NCBI GenBank assembly: GCA_964561605.1
Contig: CAZLQD010000029.1
Coordinates: forward strand, 62,001 to 126,000
Reading direction: 5' to 3'
From: JALUZX01 sp964561605
GTDB lineage: Bacteria > Planctomycetota > UBA1135 > JALUZX01
DNA length: 64,000 nucleotides
Positions 24,658 to 33,181 of the stretch are shown here, piece after piece (position 1 is the stretch's first letter; each line of letters starts with the position of its first letter). The notes under the pieces were generated by a model, which searched no databases, had not been told where the DNA came from, and saw nothing but the letters and a program-made list of their open reading frames with translations. The translations under genes were made by a program, and so were the position numbers.

Positions 24658-25788
24658 ATGAAGATCGGCGTGGTCTGTTACCCCACCTACGGCGGAAGCG
24701 GGGTCCTGGCGACGGAACTCGGCGCCTCCCTGGCCTCCAGGGGACACGAGGTCCACTTCGTGAGCTACGAGCCGCCCTGCCGGCTCCAGGGCTTCGGCAC
24801 GGGGGTCCGGCACCACGAGGTGCAGGTCAGCACCTATCCTCTTTTCAAGTATCCTCCCTATCTCCTCTCCCTGGCGGGGAAGATGGCCCAAGTGGCCGAG
24901 GTGGAGGGGCTGGACCTCTTCCACGTCCACTACGCACTGCCCCACACGATCTCCGCCTGCATCGCCCGTTCCGTGATGGAACGCCGGGAGATGCCCATCC
25001 TCACCACCCTGCACGGAACGGACATAACCCTCGTGGGCGCCCAGCCCGTCTTCCTCCCCATGGTGCGTTTCGCCCTGAAGGATTCCGACGGGGTCACAGC
25101 CGTGAGCAGGAGCCTGGCCGAGGAGACCAGGAAGACCTTCCGCTACGAGGGGGAGATCCGGGTGATTCCCAACTTCGTCGATCCCGCCAGGTTCCGTCCC
25201 GGGGCGGGGGAAGGGCTGGAAGAAGATCTGGCCGGGCCGGGCGAGGGCGTCCTTGTCCACGTCTCGAATTTCCGCCCCGTGAAAAACACCGTCGAGGTGA
25301 TCCGGATCTTCGCCGGGGTCAACCGGGAGGTCCCCTCACGGTTGCTCATGGTGGGGGACGGCCCCGACCTTCCCTTCTGCCGGGACGAGGCGGAAAGGCT
25401 CGGCGTGGCCCGCAGGGTCCGCTTCCTGGCGGAGACTCCCCAGGTGGAGCGCTACCTGGCAAGGGGGGATCTCTTCCTCCTACCCTCCTGGAAGGAGTCC
25501 TTCGGCCTCACGGCCCTGGAGGCCCTCGCTTCGGGGGTCCCCGTCGTGGCGAGCCGTGTGGGGGGGCTTCCCGAAGTGGTCCGTCATGGAGAGACGGGTT
25601 TCCTCCTGGAGCCCGGCGACAGGGAGGGGATGGTGGGGGCCTGCCTGGAACTCCTCCGGGACGGGGAGAAGCGCCGGGACTTCGGGGAGAGGGCCCGCCG
25701 GGACGTCCTGGAACGGTTCCACCCGGACCGGATCGTTCCCATGTACGAGGAGGTCTACCTGGAGTTGCTCCAGGGGCGCAGGCCCTAG
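24658..25788 (+). CDS. bshA: N-acetyl-alpha-D-glucosaminyl L-malate synthase BshA
   Basis: BshA is a GT4 glycosyltransferase that makes the first bacillithiol intermediate from UDP-GlcNAc and malate. It starts at ATG 24658 with AGGAGG upstream and encodes 376 residues. Diagnostic stretches are MKIGVVCYPTYGGSGVLATE, DLFHVHYALPHTISACIAR, TTLHGTDITLVGAQP and the C-terminal nucleotide loop PSWKESFGLTALEALASGVP with VGGLPEVV. The start directly follows the bshB1 stop, and the gene ends one base from the convergent hydrolase gene at 25790. Confidence 0.95.
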   Translation: MKIGVVCYPTYGGSGVLATELGASLASRGHEVHFVSYEPPCRLQGFGTGVRHHEVQVSTYPLFKYPPYLLSLAGKMAQVAEVEGLDLFHVHYALPHTISACIARSVMERREMPILTTLHGTDITLVGAQPVFLPMVRFALKDSDGVTAVSRSLAEETRKTFRYEGEIRVIPNFVDPARFRPGAGEGLEEDLAGPGEGVLVHVSNFRPVKNTVEVIRIFAGVNREVPSRLLMVGDGPDLPFCRDEAERLGVARRVRFLAETPQVERYLARGDLFLLPSWKESFGLTALEALASGVPVVASRVGGLPEVVRHGETGFLLEPGDREGMVGACLELLRDGEKRRDFGERARRDVLERFHPDRIVPMYEEVYLELLQGRRP

Positions 25789-25789
25789 G

Positions 25790-26434
25790 TCAGGGAATGC
25801 CGTGTTTTTTCTTGTATTCCCCCCAGTGTTTCTTGAGGTGGAGGAAGGACTCGAAGTCGGGCTGCAGGTAGAAGGGGTTGGTCTCCCGTTCACGGGCCAG
25901 GGTCGAGGAAGGGGAGAGTCCCACGTCGTGGCCGGGCCAGACCCGGGTCTCGCCGGGAAGGCGCCCCAGGACCCGGTGGAGACTCTCGTATTCCCTTCGG
26001 GCTCCCTCGCCGAAGTCCGTTCCTCCCACTTTGCCGACGAAGAGGGTGTCTCCCGTGAAGAGGTCGCCTTCCCAGAGGAAACACAGGCTGTCCTCGGTGT
26101 GCCCCGGCGTATGGAGGACCAGGATCTCCGAGGAGCCCAGGGGAATCTTGTCCCCATGTTCCAGGGGACGGTCCTTGCGGACGGGGCAAGAGGAGTGGGC
26201 CGCGACCAGGGCGCCCGTGCGGCGGCGGAGTTCCTCGTTTCCGCCGGTATGGTCGTGGTGGCCGTGGGTGTTGAGGATCCAGAGGATCTCCACGCCCTCC
26301 TCCTCTGCGGCGGCGAGGACGGCCTCGGGGTCCAGGGGGTCCACGACGGCGGCTTCCCCGCCGTCGGCGAGGAGGTAGGAGAAGTTCCTGTCCCCTCCAG
26401 CGGGGACCTGGCGGAGGAGATGCTTCACGGTCAT
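25790..26434 (-). CDS. Metallo-beta-lactamase-fold hydrolase, glyoxalase II-like
   Basis: This 214-residue protein has the binuclear metal motif THGHHDHTGG, a later His (HTPGHTEDSLCF), the bridging Asp in GDTLFVGKVGGTDF and a final His in VWPGHDVGLSPS. The pattern fits the glyoxalase II/ETHE1 branch, which hydrolyses thioesters or oxidises persulfides of low-molecular-weight thiols. No signal peptide is visible. Its ATG overlaps the upstream methyltransferase stop (ATGA). Its position back to back with the bacillithiol operon makes a bacillithiol-conjugate substrate attractive, but that is an inference from context only. Confidence 0.85.
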   Translation of the reverse strand: MTVKHLLRQVPAGGDRNFSYLLADGGEAAVVDPLDPEAVLAAAEEEGVEILWILNTHGHHDHTGGNEELRRRTGALVAAHSSCPVRKDRPLEHGDKIPLGSSEILVLHTPGHTEDSLCFLWEGDLFTGDTLFVGKVGGTDFGEGARREYESLHRVLGRLPGETRVWPGHDVGLSPSSTLARERETNPFYLQPDFESFLHLKKHWGEYKKKHGIP

Positions 26435-27189
26435 TCCTTTCGCTGGTTTCCTGCCCGGCGGGCCAGGAGGATCATTCGCGGCGAGTCTTCCCCGAAGGAG
26501 GCCCCCCGGAAATCGCCGTAGACGGCCTCCACGGGGAGCCCCCGTGAGGCCATGAGGTCCATCATCTCGTCGAGCGGATACAGGCGGACCGACTCGGTGT
26601 AGGTGATCGATCCCTTCCCGCCGGGGGAGATGATTTCCACCCTCTTCCTCACCCTGGGCGGATTCTCTTCGATCCACCGGGTCTCCACGATCACCGTCTC
26701 CCCCGAAGTCCTCCTGGAGCGGGGAACCAGGTCCGCCCTGACCCGGGAGGGGTTCAGGTAGTCCAGGAAGAAACCTCCCCCCGGGGGAAGGAGACGGGCC
26801 ACTTCCTCCAGGACCCGGGCGTTCTCCCTGTCCTCCCGGAAATACCCGAAGGTGGTGAAGAAGGAAAGGACGCCCCGGAAGGGGCCCCGGAAAGGGAGGT
26901 GCCGCATATCGCCCCTTGCCACGGGACCCCTCTTCCGGGCCTGGGCCAGGAGCTCCGGGGAGAGGTCCACTCCCAGGGCGGCGGCTCCGAGGTTCCTCAA
27001 GGCTTCCAGGTGGAAACCCGGACCGCAACAGAGGTCCAGGACTCTCGCCCCGGGCCCCAAGTCCAGGACCTCCAGGGCGAAGCGGGCCTCCGAGGCGGCG
27101 GCCTCGGGTGTCCGGCGGGGGTAGACCGAGAGGTAGGCCGAACCGAAGGCCCGGGCGTACCATGGCGCGGCGGGGGGAGTTTCCTTCAT
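26431..27189 (-). CDS. Class I SAM-dependent methyltransferase
   Basis: The start at ATG 27189 gives a 252-residue protein (MKETPPAAPWYARAFGSAYL). The SAM-binding motif I is VLDLCCGPGFHLEALRNLGA, motif II LGVDLSPELLAQA, and an acidic/hydrophobic motif follows (VLSFFTTFGYF). The C-terminal half (RKRVEIISPGGKGSITYTES) resembles small-molecule methyltransferases of the Methyltransf_25 group. Substrate is unknown. It is translationally coupled to the metallo-beta-lactamase-fold hydrolase and divergent from tRNA-Gln, which lies 70 bases upstream. Confidence 0.85.
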   Translation of the reverse strand: MKETPPAAPWYARAFGSAYLSVYPRRTPEAAASEARFALEVLDLGPGARVLDLCCGPGFHLEALRNLGAAALGVDLSPELLAQARKRGPVARGDMRHLPFRGPFRGVLSFFTTFGYFREDRENARVLEEVARLLPPGGGFFLDYLNPSRVRADLVPRSRRTSGETVIVETRWIEENPPRVRKRVEIISPGGKGSITYTESVRLYPLDEMMDLMASRGLPVEAVYGDFRGASFGEDSPRMILLARRAGNQRKE

Positions 27190-27259
27190 GGGTCCGATCT
27201 TACCAGGCCTGTTGCGATTTCCCTGGGGGCCGGGCAAGATGGTCCGCCTGGGAGAGAGC

Positions 27260-27334
27260 TACCCGGTGGTGTAATCGGCAGCACAGGAGGTTTTGGTCCT
27301 CCTTGTCCAGGTTCGAGTCCTGGCCGGGTAGCCA
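27260..27334 (+). tRNA. tRNA-Gln (UUG)
   Basis: The cloverleaf is complete: acceptor TACCCGG/CCGGGTA, D arm GTGT/GCAC, anticodon stem GGAGG/CCTCC with loop TTTTGGT (anticodon TTG at 27293-27295), T arm CCAGG-TTCGAGT-CCTGG, discriminator G and encoded CCA. All stems pair, and positions around the anticodon are canonical, including U33. Confidence 0.93.
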
Positions 27335-27364
27335 CCTCTTCTTCGGGGATTCCGGGCCTTCTCC

Positions 27365-27739
27365 TCAGCCGAGCTTCGCCTTCAGGAGGGCCAGGAACGA
27401 CGGGGGATCGATGGGCTTCTGCAGCACCCCCGAGAGGCCCAACTCCTGGTAGTCCACGCTCTGGCTGAGTGTGTTTCCCACGGAGCTGAGCATGATGACC
27501 GGCACGTCCCTGTTCAGGAGTTTGATCTCCTTCACCAGGTTCTTTCCGGCATCCACCTCTTCCATCATGAGGTCCACAAGGACCAGGTCGGGGTTGGTGC
27601 TCTTGAAGACTTCCAGCCCCTCCTCGGCGCTCCGGGCCTCCTCCATGACGTAGCCGTTGGCCTCGAGGACGGTCCGGGTCGTGAGCAGGATGTCCGGGTC
27701 GTCGTCGACGCATAGAATCACGTATTTGCCGTCTTTCAT
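27365..27739 (-). CDS. Single-domain response regulator (CheY-like receiver)
   Basis: This 124-residue receiver has no output domain. Key residues are present: the acidic pair in ILCVDDDPD, the phospho-acceptor Asp in VLVDLMMEEVD, Ser in VIMLSSVG and Lys in VLQKP. Its ATG overlaps the hoxW stop (ATGA), so it is made from the hydrogenase transcript. No histidine kinase is encoded nearby. A stand-alone receiver at the end of a hox operon may report redox or hydrogen state to a kinase elsewhere. That link is inferred from operon position. Confidence 0.9.
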   Translation of the reverse strand: MKDGKYVILCVDDDPDILLTTRTVLEANGYVMEEARSAEEGLEVFKSTNPDLVLVDLMMEEVDAGKNLVKEIKLLNRDVPVIMLSSVGNTLSQSVDYQELGLSGVLQKPIDPPSFLALLKAKLG

Positions 27740-28242
27740 CGTTTCTCTCCCGTGAAGGTCTGGAAGGCTCCCCCCTTCCCCGGGCCGCGCCCGCCCTCCA
27801 GGAAGGGGAGGAGGAAGCTGAGAGCCTCCTCCAGGTTCCGCTCCGCCTTTGGTGACAACTCTTCCTTGAACATCTCGAAATCATATCCCCGGATTCCCAG
27901 GACCCACGTCCTGGGCCGGACGTCGAAGAGCTCTACCGCAAGGGCCACCAGGCTCCCCGGGCGGAAGTGGTGGGTCGTGAAGGTCTCCTCGCCGGGCTCC
28001 GCCTCCTGGGGGCGGAAGAAGAAGGGTTCCGGCCCGTCGACCGAGGCGTCGGCGAAGATCACCTCGTCCCGCCCGGCCATCTCCAGGACGTCCTCCACGG
28101 CGAGCTGGAAGCCCGTCTCCACCTGGACGCCGGGAAGATTCCTGGCGGCGACGGCCCGGGCGAGGGCCGGGCCCAGGCCGTCGTCGCCCCTTGCGGGGTT
28201 TCCGTAACCGATGAGGAGGATCTTTTTCTCTTCCTGGGTCAC
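27736..28242 (-). CDS. hoxW: Hydrogenase maturation protease HoxW-like
   Basis: This endopeptidase removes the C-terminal peptide of the [NiFe] large subunit after nickel insertion. The start is the GTG at 28242, overlapping the hoxH stop. The 168-residue product opens with ILLIGYGNPARGDDGLGPAL, the HycI/HoxW signature with its metal-binding acidic residues, followed by DEVIFADASVDG and a later HHF segment. A 25-residue tail on HoxH after its last metal ligand gives it an obvious substrate in the same operon. Confidence 0.9.
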   Translation of the reverse strand: MTQEEKKILLIGYGNPARGDDGLGPALARAVAARNLPGVQVETGFQLAVEDVLEMAGRDEVIFADASVDGPEPFFFRPQEAEPGEETFTTHHFRPGSLVALAVELFDVRPRTWVLGIRGYDFEMFKEELSPKAERNLEEALSFLLPFLEGGRGPGKGGAFQTFTGEKR

Positions 28243-29684
28243 CCCCGGATTCTCCTGTCCAGGACCTCTCCCGAGCCGTTCCGGACCTCCACGACCAGGG
28301 GCATGCGTCCCAGGGCGTGGGTGGCGCAGGAGAGGCAGGGATCGTAGGCCCGTATAGCCACCTCCACCCGGTTCAGGAGTCCTTCGGAGATCTCGTCCCT
28401 TCCCTCGATGAAATCCTTGGCGACCTTGGTGATGGCCCTGTTCATGGGCTCGTTGTTCTGGGTCGTGGAGACGATCAGGTTGGCCATGGTCACCAGGCCT
28501 TCGTCGTTCACCTTGTAGTGGTGGAAGAGGGTACCCCTGGGGGCCTCGATCACGGCCATGGCCTCCTTGCGGGGCTCTCCCTTCACGACGAGATCCGTTC
28601 CCTGGAGGTCCGGGTCGTGGAGGAGTTCCTTGATCTTCTCGGCGGAGTGAAGGGTCTCGATCATCCGGGCCCAGTGGTAGGCCATGGTGATGTTGTTGGG
28701 TTTTCCGCCCGTGAGGGCCATGAATTCCTGGCGTTCCTTCTCGGCCAGGGGGGTGTCGATGAAGTCGCAGGTGTTGATCCTGGCGAGGGGGCCCACCCTG
28801 TACCAGCCCTTCTCCGGTCCCAGGCTCTTGATGAAGGGAAACTTCATGTAGGACCAGTCCCGGACCTCTTCGGCGATGAACTCGAGGTAACGTTGGACCG
28901 GAATATGGTCGAAGATCTTGTTTCCCTCGGCGTCCACGGCCCTGAGGCCTCCGTCGTAGAGGTCGAGGGCGCCGTCCTCCCTGACGATGGCCAGGTGGTT
29001 CGATGGGAAGGAACCGAATTCCTTCAGCTCCTCCAGGTGGTCCTCGGTGTATTTCCTGGCCAGGTCCACGGCGGCCTTGGCCCACCGGATCATCTGGTCG
29101 ATGTCCCCGAGGAGGTGGTCCCTCTCTTCGATGGAGAGGTTCTTGTTGATCCCGCCGGGAATGGCGCCCGTGCCGTGGATCTTCTTGCCCGCCGTGGCCT
29201 TGATCACTTCCTGGCCGTACTTGCGCATCATCACGCCCTGGACGGCCAGGTCCTTGTGCCTGCGGGCCACGCCGATGATGTTCCGGACGGCCGGATCCGC
29301 GTCGAAGCCGAAGAGCAGGTCCGGCGAGGCCAGGTGGAAGAAGTGGAGGGAGTGGGACTGGAACATCTGCCCGTAGTGCATGAGGCGCCGCATCTTCTCA
29401 CCCGTTGGGGTGAGCTTCTCGCCGCCCACGATCCAGTCCGTCGCCTTGGCGGCGCAGAGGTGGTGGCTCACGGGGCAGATCCCGCAGAGGCGCTGGACCA
29501 TGACGGGGACCTCCCAGTAGGGGCGTCCCTGGACGAACCTCTCGAAGCCGCGGAACTCCACGATGTGCATCCTGGCCTGGGTCACCTTCTTCTTCTCGTC
29601 CATGAGGATGGTGACCTTGCCGTGTCCCTCGATCCTGGTGACCGGGTGGATGGCGATACGCTTGATGGATTTTTCCTGGGCCAT
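28239..29684 (-). CDS. hoxH: [NiFe] hydrogenase large subunit (group 3d, HoxH-like)
   Basis: This is the catalytic subunit of a bidirectional, NAD-linked hydrogenase, 481 residues long. The proximal nickel ligands are Cys67 and Cys70 in RLCGICPVSHH, and the distal pair Cys450 and Cys453 in DPCLSCATHALGRMPL. After His456 there remains a 25-residue tail, matching the cleavable C-terminal peptide. The N-terminal HPVTRIEGHGKVTI is typical of group 3 enzymes. It lies between hoxY and hoxW in the order hoxF-U-Y-H-W, the arrangement of soluble hydrogenases such as that of Cupriavidus necator. Confidence 0.95.
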   Translation of the reverse strand: MAQEKSIKRIAIHPVTRIEGHGKVTILMDEKKKVTQARMHIVEFRGFERFVQGRPYWEVPVMVQRLCGICPVSHHLCAAKATDWIVGGEKLTPTGEKMRRLMHYGQMFQSHSLHFFHLASPDLLFGFDADPAVRNIIGVARRHKDLAVQGVMMRKYGQEVIKATAGKKIHGTGAIPGGINKNLSIEERDHLLGDIDQMIRWAKAAVDLARKYTEDHLEELKEFGSFPSNHLAIVREDGALDLYDGGLRAVDAEGNKIFDHIPVQRYLEFIAEEVRDWSYMKFPFIKSLGPEKGWYRVGPLARINTCDFIDTPLAEKERQEFMALTGGKPNNITMAYHWARMIETLHSAEKIKELLHDPDLQGTDLVVKGEPRKEAMAVIEAPRGTLFHHYKVNDEGLVTMANLIVSTTQNNEPMNRAITKVAKDFIEGRDEISEGLLNRVEVAIRAYDPCLSCATHALGRMPLVVEVRNGSGEVLDRRIRG

Positions 29685-29718
29685 ATTTCTCGATACTCCC
29701 TCGCCCTGGGGGCGGTTC

Positions 29719-30264
29719 TCAGTCGTACTTGATGAGCTCGTAGGGGAGCTCCAGGGGCTTGTTCTGGAGGAGGGCCGTCACGGCCTGCCAGATGGCGTCC
29801 GCCGGCGGCGGGCAACCGGGAAGGTGGTAGTCGATCTTGACCACCTCGTGGCAGGGGTAGACCCTGTCCAGGAGAAGGGGGATCTCCGGGTCCGAGGGGA
29901 TTCGCTTGGAGGGATTGTAGACCGTGGGGCCCTCGAGGAAGGCCTCCTCGAGGCACTCCTCGAGGGGGATTCCGTTCCTCATGGCCGGGACGCCCCCCAT
30001 GATGGCGCAGTCCCCGAGCGAAATCAGGATGTCGCAGTGCTTCCGGAAGTCCAGGAGGACCCTGACGTTGTCCTCGTTGGCGCATCCCCCCTCAACGAGG
30101 CCGATGGCGCACCGCGAGGTGAATTCCTTGAAGTCGTCGATGGGGGACTTGTCGAACTCGACCAACTCGATCAGATCGAGGATCCGCTCGTCGATGTCCA
30201 GGATGGACATGTGGCAACCGAAGCAACCAGCAAGCGAAGTCGTTGCGACCCTGGGCTTTTTCAT
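29719..30264 (-). CDS. hoxY: [NiFe] hydrogenase small subunit (HoxY-like)
   Basis: This 181-residue electron-transfer subunit pairs with HoxH. The [4Fe-4S] ligands are suggested by Cys14 and Cys17 (SLAGCFGCHMS), the Cys in VEGGCANEDN and the Cys in YHLPGCPPPADA. The product lacks a Tat signal and lacks the extra clusters of membrane-bound uptake enzymes, so the complex should be cytoplasmic. hoxU lies 19 bases upstream and hoxH 34 bases downstream. Confidence 0.94.
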   Translation of the reverse strand: MKKPRVATTSLAGCFGCHMSILDIDERILDLIELVEFDKSPIDDFKEFTSRCAIGLVEGGCANEDNVRVLLDFRKHCDILISLGDCAIMGGVPAMRNGIPLEECLEEAFLEGPTVYNPSKRIPSDPEIPLLLDRVYPCHEVVKIDYHLPGCPPPADAIWQAVTALLQNKPLELPYELIKYD

Positions 30265-30283
30265 CCTTGCCGTTCTCCTTTTC

Positions 30284-31003
30284 TCATCCCCGCGGGGCTC
30301 CGCCCTTTTCTTCGATCTCCGAACCGATGGGTTTCTTGTCGAAGGCCCTCTTGCCCACGGGGACCATGTAGGCCTCCCCCTTCCTCAGGATGGCGCCCAC
30401 GGGGCAGATGTCCACGGCCTTGTCGGCCGAGGAGAGGTTGGTCTCGGCCAGCCGGCCCGAGGAGTTCACGGCGACCTTCCTCTCTGGGCCCCGGCCGGTG
30501 AAATCGAAGACGTGTTTTCCGTCCACGTCCCGGGAGGCCCGGACGCACCGCCCGCAGAGGATGCAGCGGTTGCGGTCGATGAAGACCTCGGGGTGCGAGG
30601 CGTCCACCTCCCTCTTGGGGAAGATGTAGGGGAAGCGGGGAGCCGTAATCCCAAGCCTGTAGGCCATGGCCTGGAGTTCGCAGTTTCCGCTCTTTTCGCA
30701 GACCATGCAGAAGTGGTTCCCCTCCACGAAGAGCATCTCCACCAGGGCCTTGCGGTATTCCCTGATCCTCTCGGTCCCGCTCTCCACGATCATGCCCTCG
30801 GCGATGGGCGTGGTGCAGGAGGCCACGGTCCTTCCGTTGGCCATGACCGTGCAGACGCGACAGCTTCCGAAGGGCTTCAGCTCAGGGTGGTAACAGAGGT
30901 GGGGGATGTAGACCCCGGCTTCCAGGGCGGCTTCCAGGATGGTCTGTCCCTCCCTGCCCAGGATTTCCTTTCCGTCGATGATGAAGGTGATGGACTTGGT
31001 CAT
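30284..31003 (-). CDS. hoxU: Hydrogenase diaphorase iron-sulfur subunit (HoxU-like)
   Basis: This 239-residue protein carries clusters between HoxF and HoxY. An N-terminal [2Fe-2S] domain has CYHPELKPFGSCRVC. A NuoG-type His/Cys cluster region holds NHFCMVCEKSGNCELQ. Further cysteines CILCGRCVRA and the later VDICPVGA form a [4Fe-4S] site. The ATG at 31003 overlaps the hoxF stop (ATGA), which fixes the start although the frame is open upstream. Confidence 0.93.
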   Translation of the reverse strand: MTKSITFIIDGKEILGREGQTILEAALEAGVYIPHLCYHPELKPFGSCRVCTVMANGRTVASCTTPIAEGMIVESGTERIREYRKALVEMLFVEGNHFCMVCEKSGNCELQAMAYRLGITAPRFPYIFPKREVDASHPEVFIDRNRCILCGRCVRASRDVDGKHVFDFTGRGPERKVAVNSSGRLAETNLSSADKAVDICPVGAILRKGEAYMVPVGKRAFDKKPIGSEIEEKGGAPRG

Positions 31004-32823
31004 GCTTCGTCCTCCAGGTGGACCGCTTTCCTGCCGGTGATCCTTTCCGCTTGGGCCAAGGCGCCCGAGAGGTCGAAGGTGGGCCTCTCCGGGGTTTCTC
31101 CGGCCTTTTCGCGGCTCCGGTAGAGCTCGGGGAACCCCTCCAGGGTGGAGAGGACCGGGTTGGGGGAGGTCTGGCCCAGGCCGCACCTGGCCGTGGCCTT
31201 GATGGTCTCCCCAAGGTTCTTCAAATAATCCGCGTCACCGGGTTCGGCGCGGCCGGCCCGGATCTCGGAGATCTTCTTCTTGAGAAGGACGTTTCCCACC
31301 CTGCAGGGCGTGCAGAATCCGCAGCTCTCCTCGATGAAGAAGTCCAGGAAGTTCTCCACGATCTCCAGGAGGTCCCGCGAGGGGCCGAAGACCATGATGG
31401 ATCCGCCCGTGGCCAGGTCGTCGTAGCAGATCTTCCTGTCGAACTCGGCGGGGGGCACCATCCTCCCCGAGGCCCCTCCGACCTGGACGGCCGAAGCGTC
31501 CTCGCCTCCCGCTTCCTTGAGGAGCTCCTTCAGGGTGATCCCGAAGGGGACCTCGTAGACGCCGGGAGCCTTGATGTCCCCCGAGATGCTCAGGACTTTC
31601 GTTCCCGTGCTCTGGGGTGTTCCCATCTCGGCGAACCAGCCGGGACCCTTCTCCAGGATCCGGGCCACCTTGCAGAAGGTCTCCACGTTGTTCACCGTCG
31701 TGGGGGCTCCGAGGTAGCCCTCCTGGGCCGGGAAGGGGGGGCGGTTCCGGGGATCGCCCCTTCGGCCTTCCAGGGAGTTGATCAGGGCCGTCTCCTCGCC
31801 GCAGATGTAGGCCCCGGCCCCCACGTAGACCCGGATATCGAAGTGGAAGTCCTCCTTGCCGAGGATGTTCCTGCCGAGAAGGCCGGCCTTCCGCCTTTCT
31901 TCCAGCACCTGGTTCAGGAAGGGAACCAGGTAGGAGTATTCGCCACGCAGGTAGAGGATCCCCTGGTCGGCCCCGATCGCCCAGCCCCCGATGGTCATCC
32001 CCTCGAAGACCATGTGGGCCTGCTCGGTGAGGATCACCCTGTCCTTGAAGGTGCCGGGCTCCCCTTCGTCGGCGTTGCAGACGACGAACTTCCTGTATCC
32101 CTTGGCGGACCGGGTGAACTCCCACTTGAGGCCCGTGGGGAAGCCCGCCCCCCCCCTTCCCCTGAGACGGGAGGTCTTGATGTCCCGGATGACTTCCGCC
32201 GGATGCATGGAAAGGGCCGCCCTGAGGGCCTTTCCGGGCTCGAAGGGGGAGAAGACCACGGGGCCGGCCTTGCGGATGTTGTTCACCACCATGGCCCGCA
32301 CCAGGGGGTGGGCGTTGTTTCCGTCACCCAGCTTGGTGACCAGTTTCCTCGGGTCCGGATCCTGCTTGAGGGCCTGGACGATCTCCTTGACCTTGTCCGT
32401 GGAGAGCCAGGGGACCAGGGTGCCGTTGACCAGGGCCGCCGGGGCCTGGTCGCACATCCCCATGCAGTTGGTCCTTTCCAGGGTGATCTTGCCGTCGGGA
32501 GTCGTCCCGCCCACGGGGATGCCCAATTCCTCGGAAAAGGCCTTGGCGATCCGGTCCATTCCGTGCATCTCGTCGATGCAGCCCTTGCAAAGGCGGATCA
32601 CCGCTTTCCCCTGGGGCTTCTCCGAGAGGAAGGCGTAGAAGGAGACCAGGGACGCCACTTCCACCCGCTGGACGTGGAACTCCCGGGCCAGGATCTCCTG
32701 GGCCTCGGGGCTCACGCAGCCGAATTCGTCCTGGACCATGCGGAGCACTTCCAGGAGGCGGGTCCGGTCGTGGGCGACCTGGCTGGAAAATTTCTTGATC
32801 GCCAGTTCTAGATTTTTGCTCAT
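31000..32823 (-). CDS. hoxF: Hydrogenase diaphorase subunit HoxF-like (NuoE-NuoF fusion)
   Basis: This 607-residue subunit binds FMN and NAD(H). Residues about 1-165 are NuoE-like, with [2Fe-2S] cysteines in IRLCKGCID and TNCMGMCDQAP. The rest is NuoF-like: RGRGGAGFPTGLKWEF (FMN/NADH binding), GAGAYICGEETALINSLEG, and the [4Fe-4S] motif ESCGFCTPCRVGN. The fused NuoE part explains the absence of a separate hoxE. This is the first gene of the minus-strand operon. Its ribosome site is weak and no firm promoter was recognised upstream. Confidence 0.94.
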   Translation of the reverse strand: MSKNLELAIKKFSSQVAHDRTRLLEVLRMVQDEFGCVSPEAQEILAREFHVQRVEVASLVSFYAFLSEKPQGKAVIRLCKGCIDEMHGMDRIAKAFSEELGIPVGGTTPDGKITLERTNCMGMCDQAPAALVNGTLVPWLSTDKVKEIVQALKQDPDPRKLVTKLGDGNNAHPLVRAMVVNNIRKAGPVVFSPFEPGKALRAALSMHPAEVIRDIKTSRLRGRGGAGFPTGLKWEFTRSAKGYRKFVVCNADEGEPGTFKDRVILTEQAHMVFEGMTIGGWAIGADQGILYLRGEYSYLVPFLNQVLEERRKAGLLGRNILGKEDFHFDIRVYVGAGAYICGEETALINSLEGRRGDPRNRPPFPAQEGYLGAPTTVNNVETFCKVARILEKGPGWFAEMGTPQSTGTKVLSISGDIKAPGVYEVPFGITLKELLKEAGGEDASAVQVGGASGRMVPPAEFDRKICYDDLATGGSIMVFGPSRDLLEIVENFLDFFIEESCGFCTPCRVGNVLLKKKISEIRAGRAEPGDADYLKNLGETIKATARCGLGQTSPNPVLSTLEGFPELYRSREKAGETPERPTFDLSGALAQAERITGRKAVHLEDEA

Positions 32824-33181
32824 GGATCGTTCCGCCCTCGTTCCTGGGCCGCTCCAAGGGGGCGCGGCCTCATATTCCGCCCGTGTATTGAGTCTGCCGG
32901 GTTTCGTTCCTCAACAACCTTCCGGGAAGGGGAATTTCTCTTTTCACGCCCCTCTTTCCATGGATCTTGCGGGATTCGGCCGGAGAATCCAAGGGTAAGG
33001 CGCTTGTTCGGCCTGCGGCAGGGTGCGCTCTTTCGGGTCCTCGAAGAATCCCGGGTTCTATCCGGGACGGTTCGGGAAATGGTCAGGACTGCCGGGTTTG
33101 AAAAATCGGGGGAAAAGTTCTAGGAAAGGGGCCTGGTCGGCGGAGGCGCAGGGGCGGGGTGCGGGAGGGACCGAGGATCGG
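32824..33181. other. Divergent intergenic region between hoxF and the metallophosphoesterase gene
   Basis: There is no gene of more than about 60 codons with convincing composition in these 358 bases. It must hold the hox operon promoter on the minus strand. TTGAGG and CAATAC, 18 bases apart around 32890-32920 (minus strand), are a weak candidate. No strong sigma-54 or sigma-70 match was seen. Confidence 0.4.

Noticed and set aside
27260..27334. Phage attachment site at tRNA-Gln
   Set aside because: No integrase gene or duplicated tRNA end was seen nearby, and the flanks are ordinary chromosomal genes.
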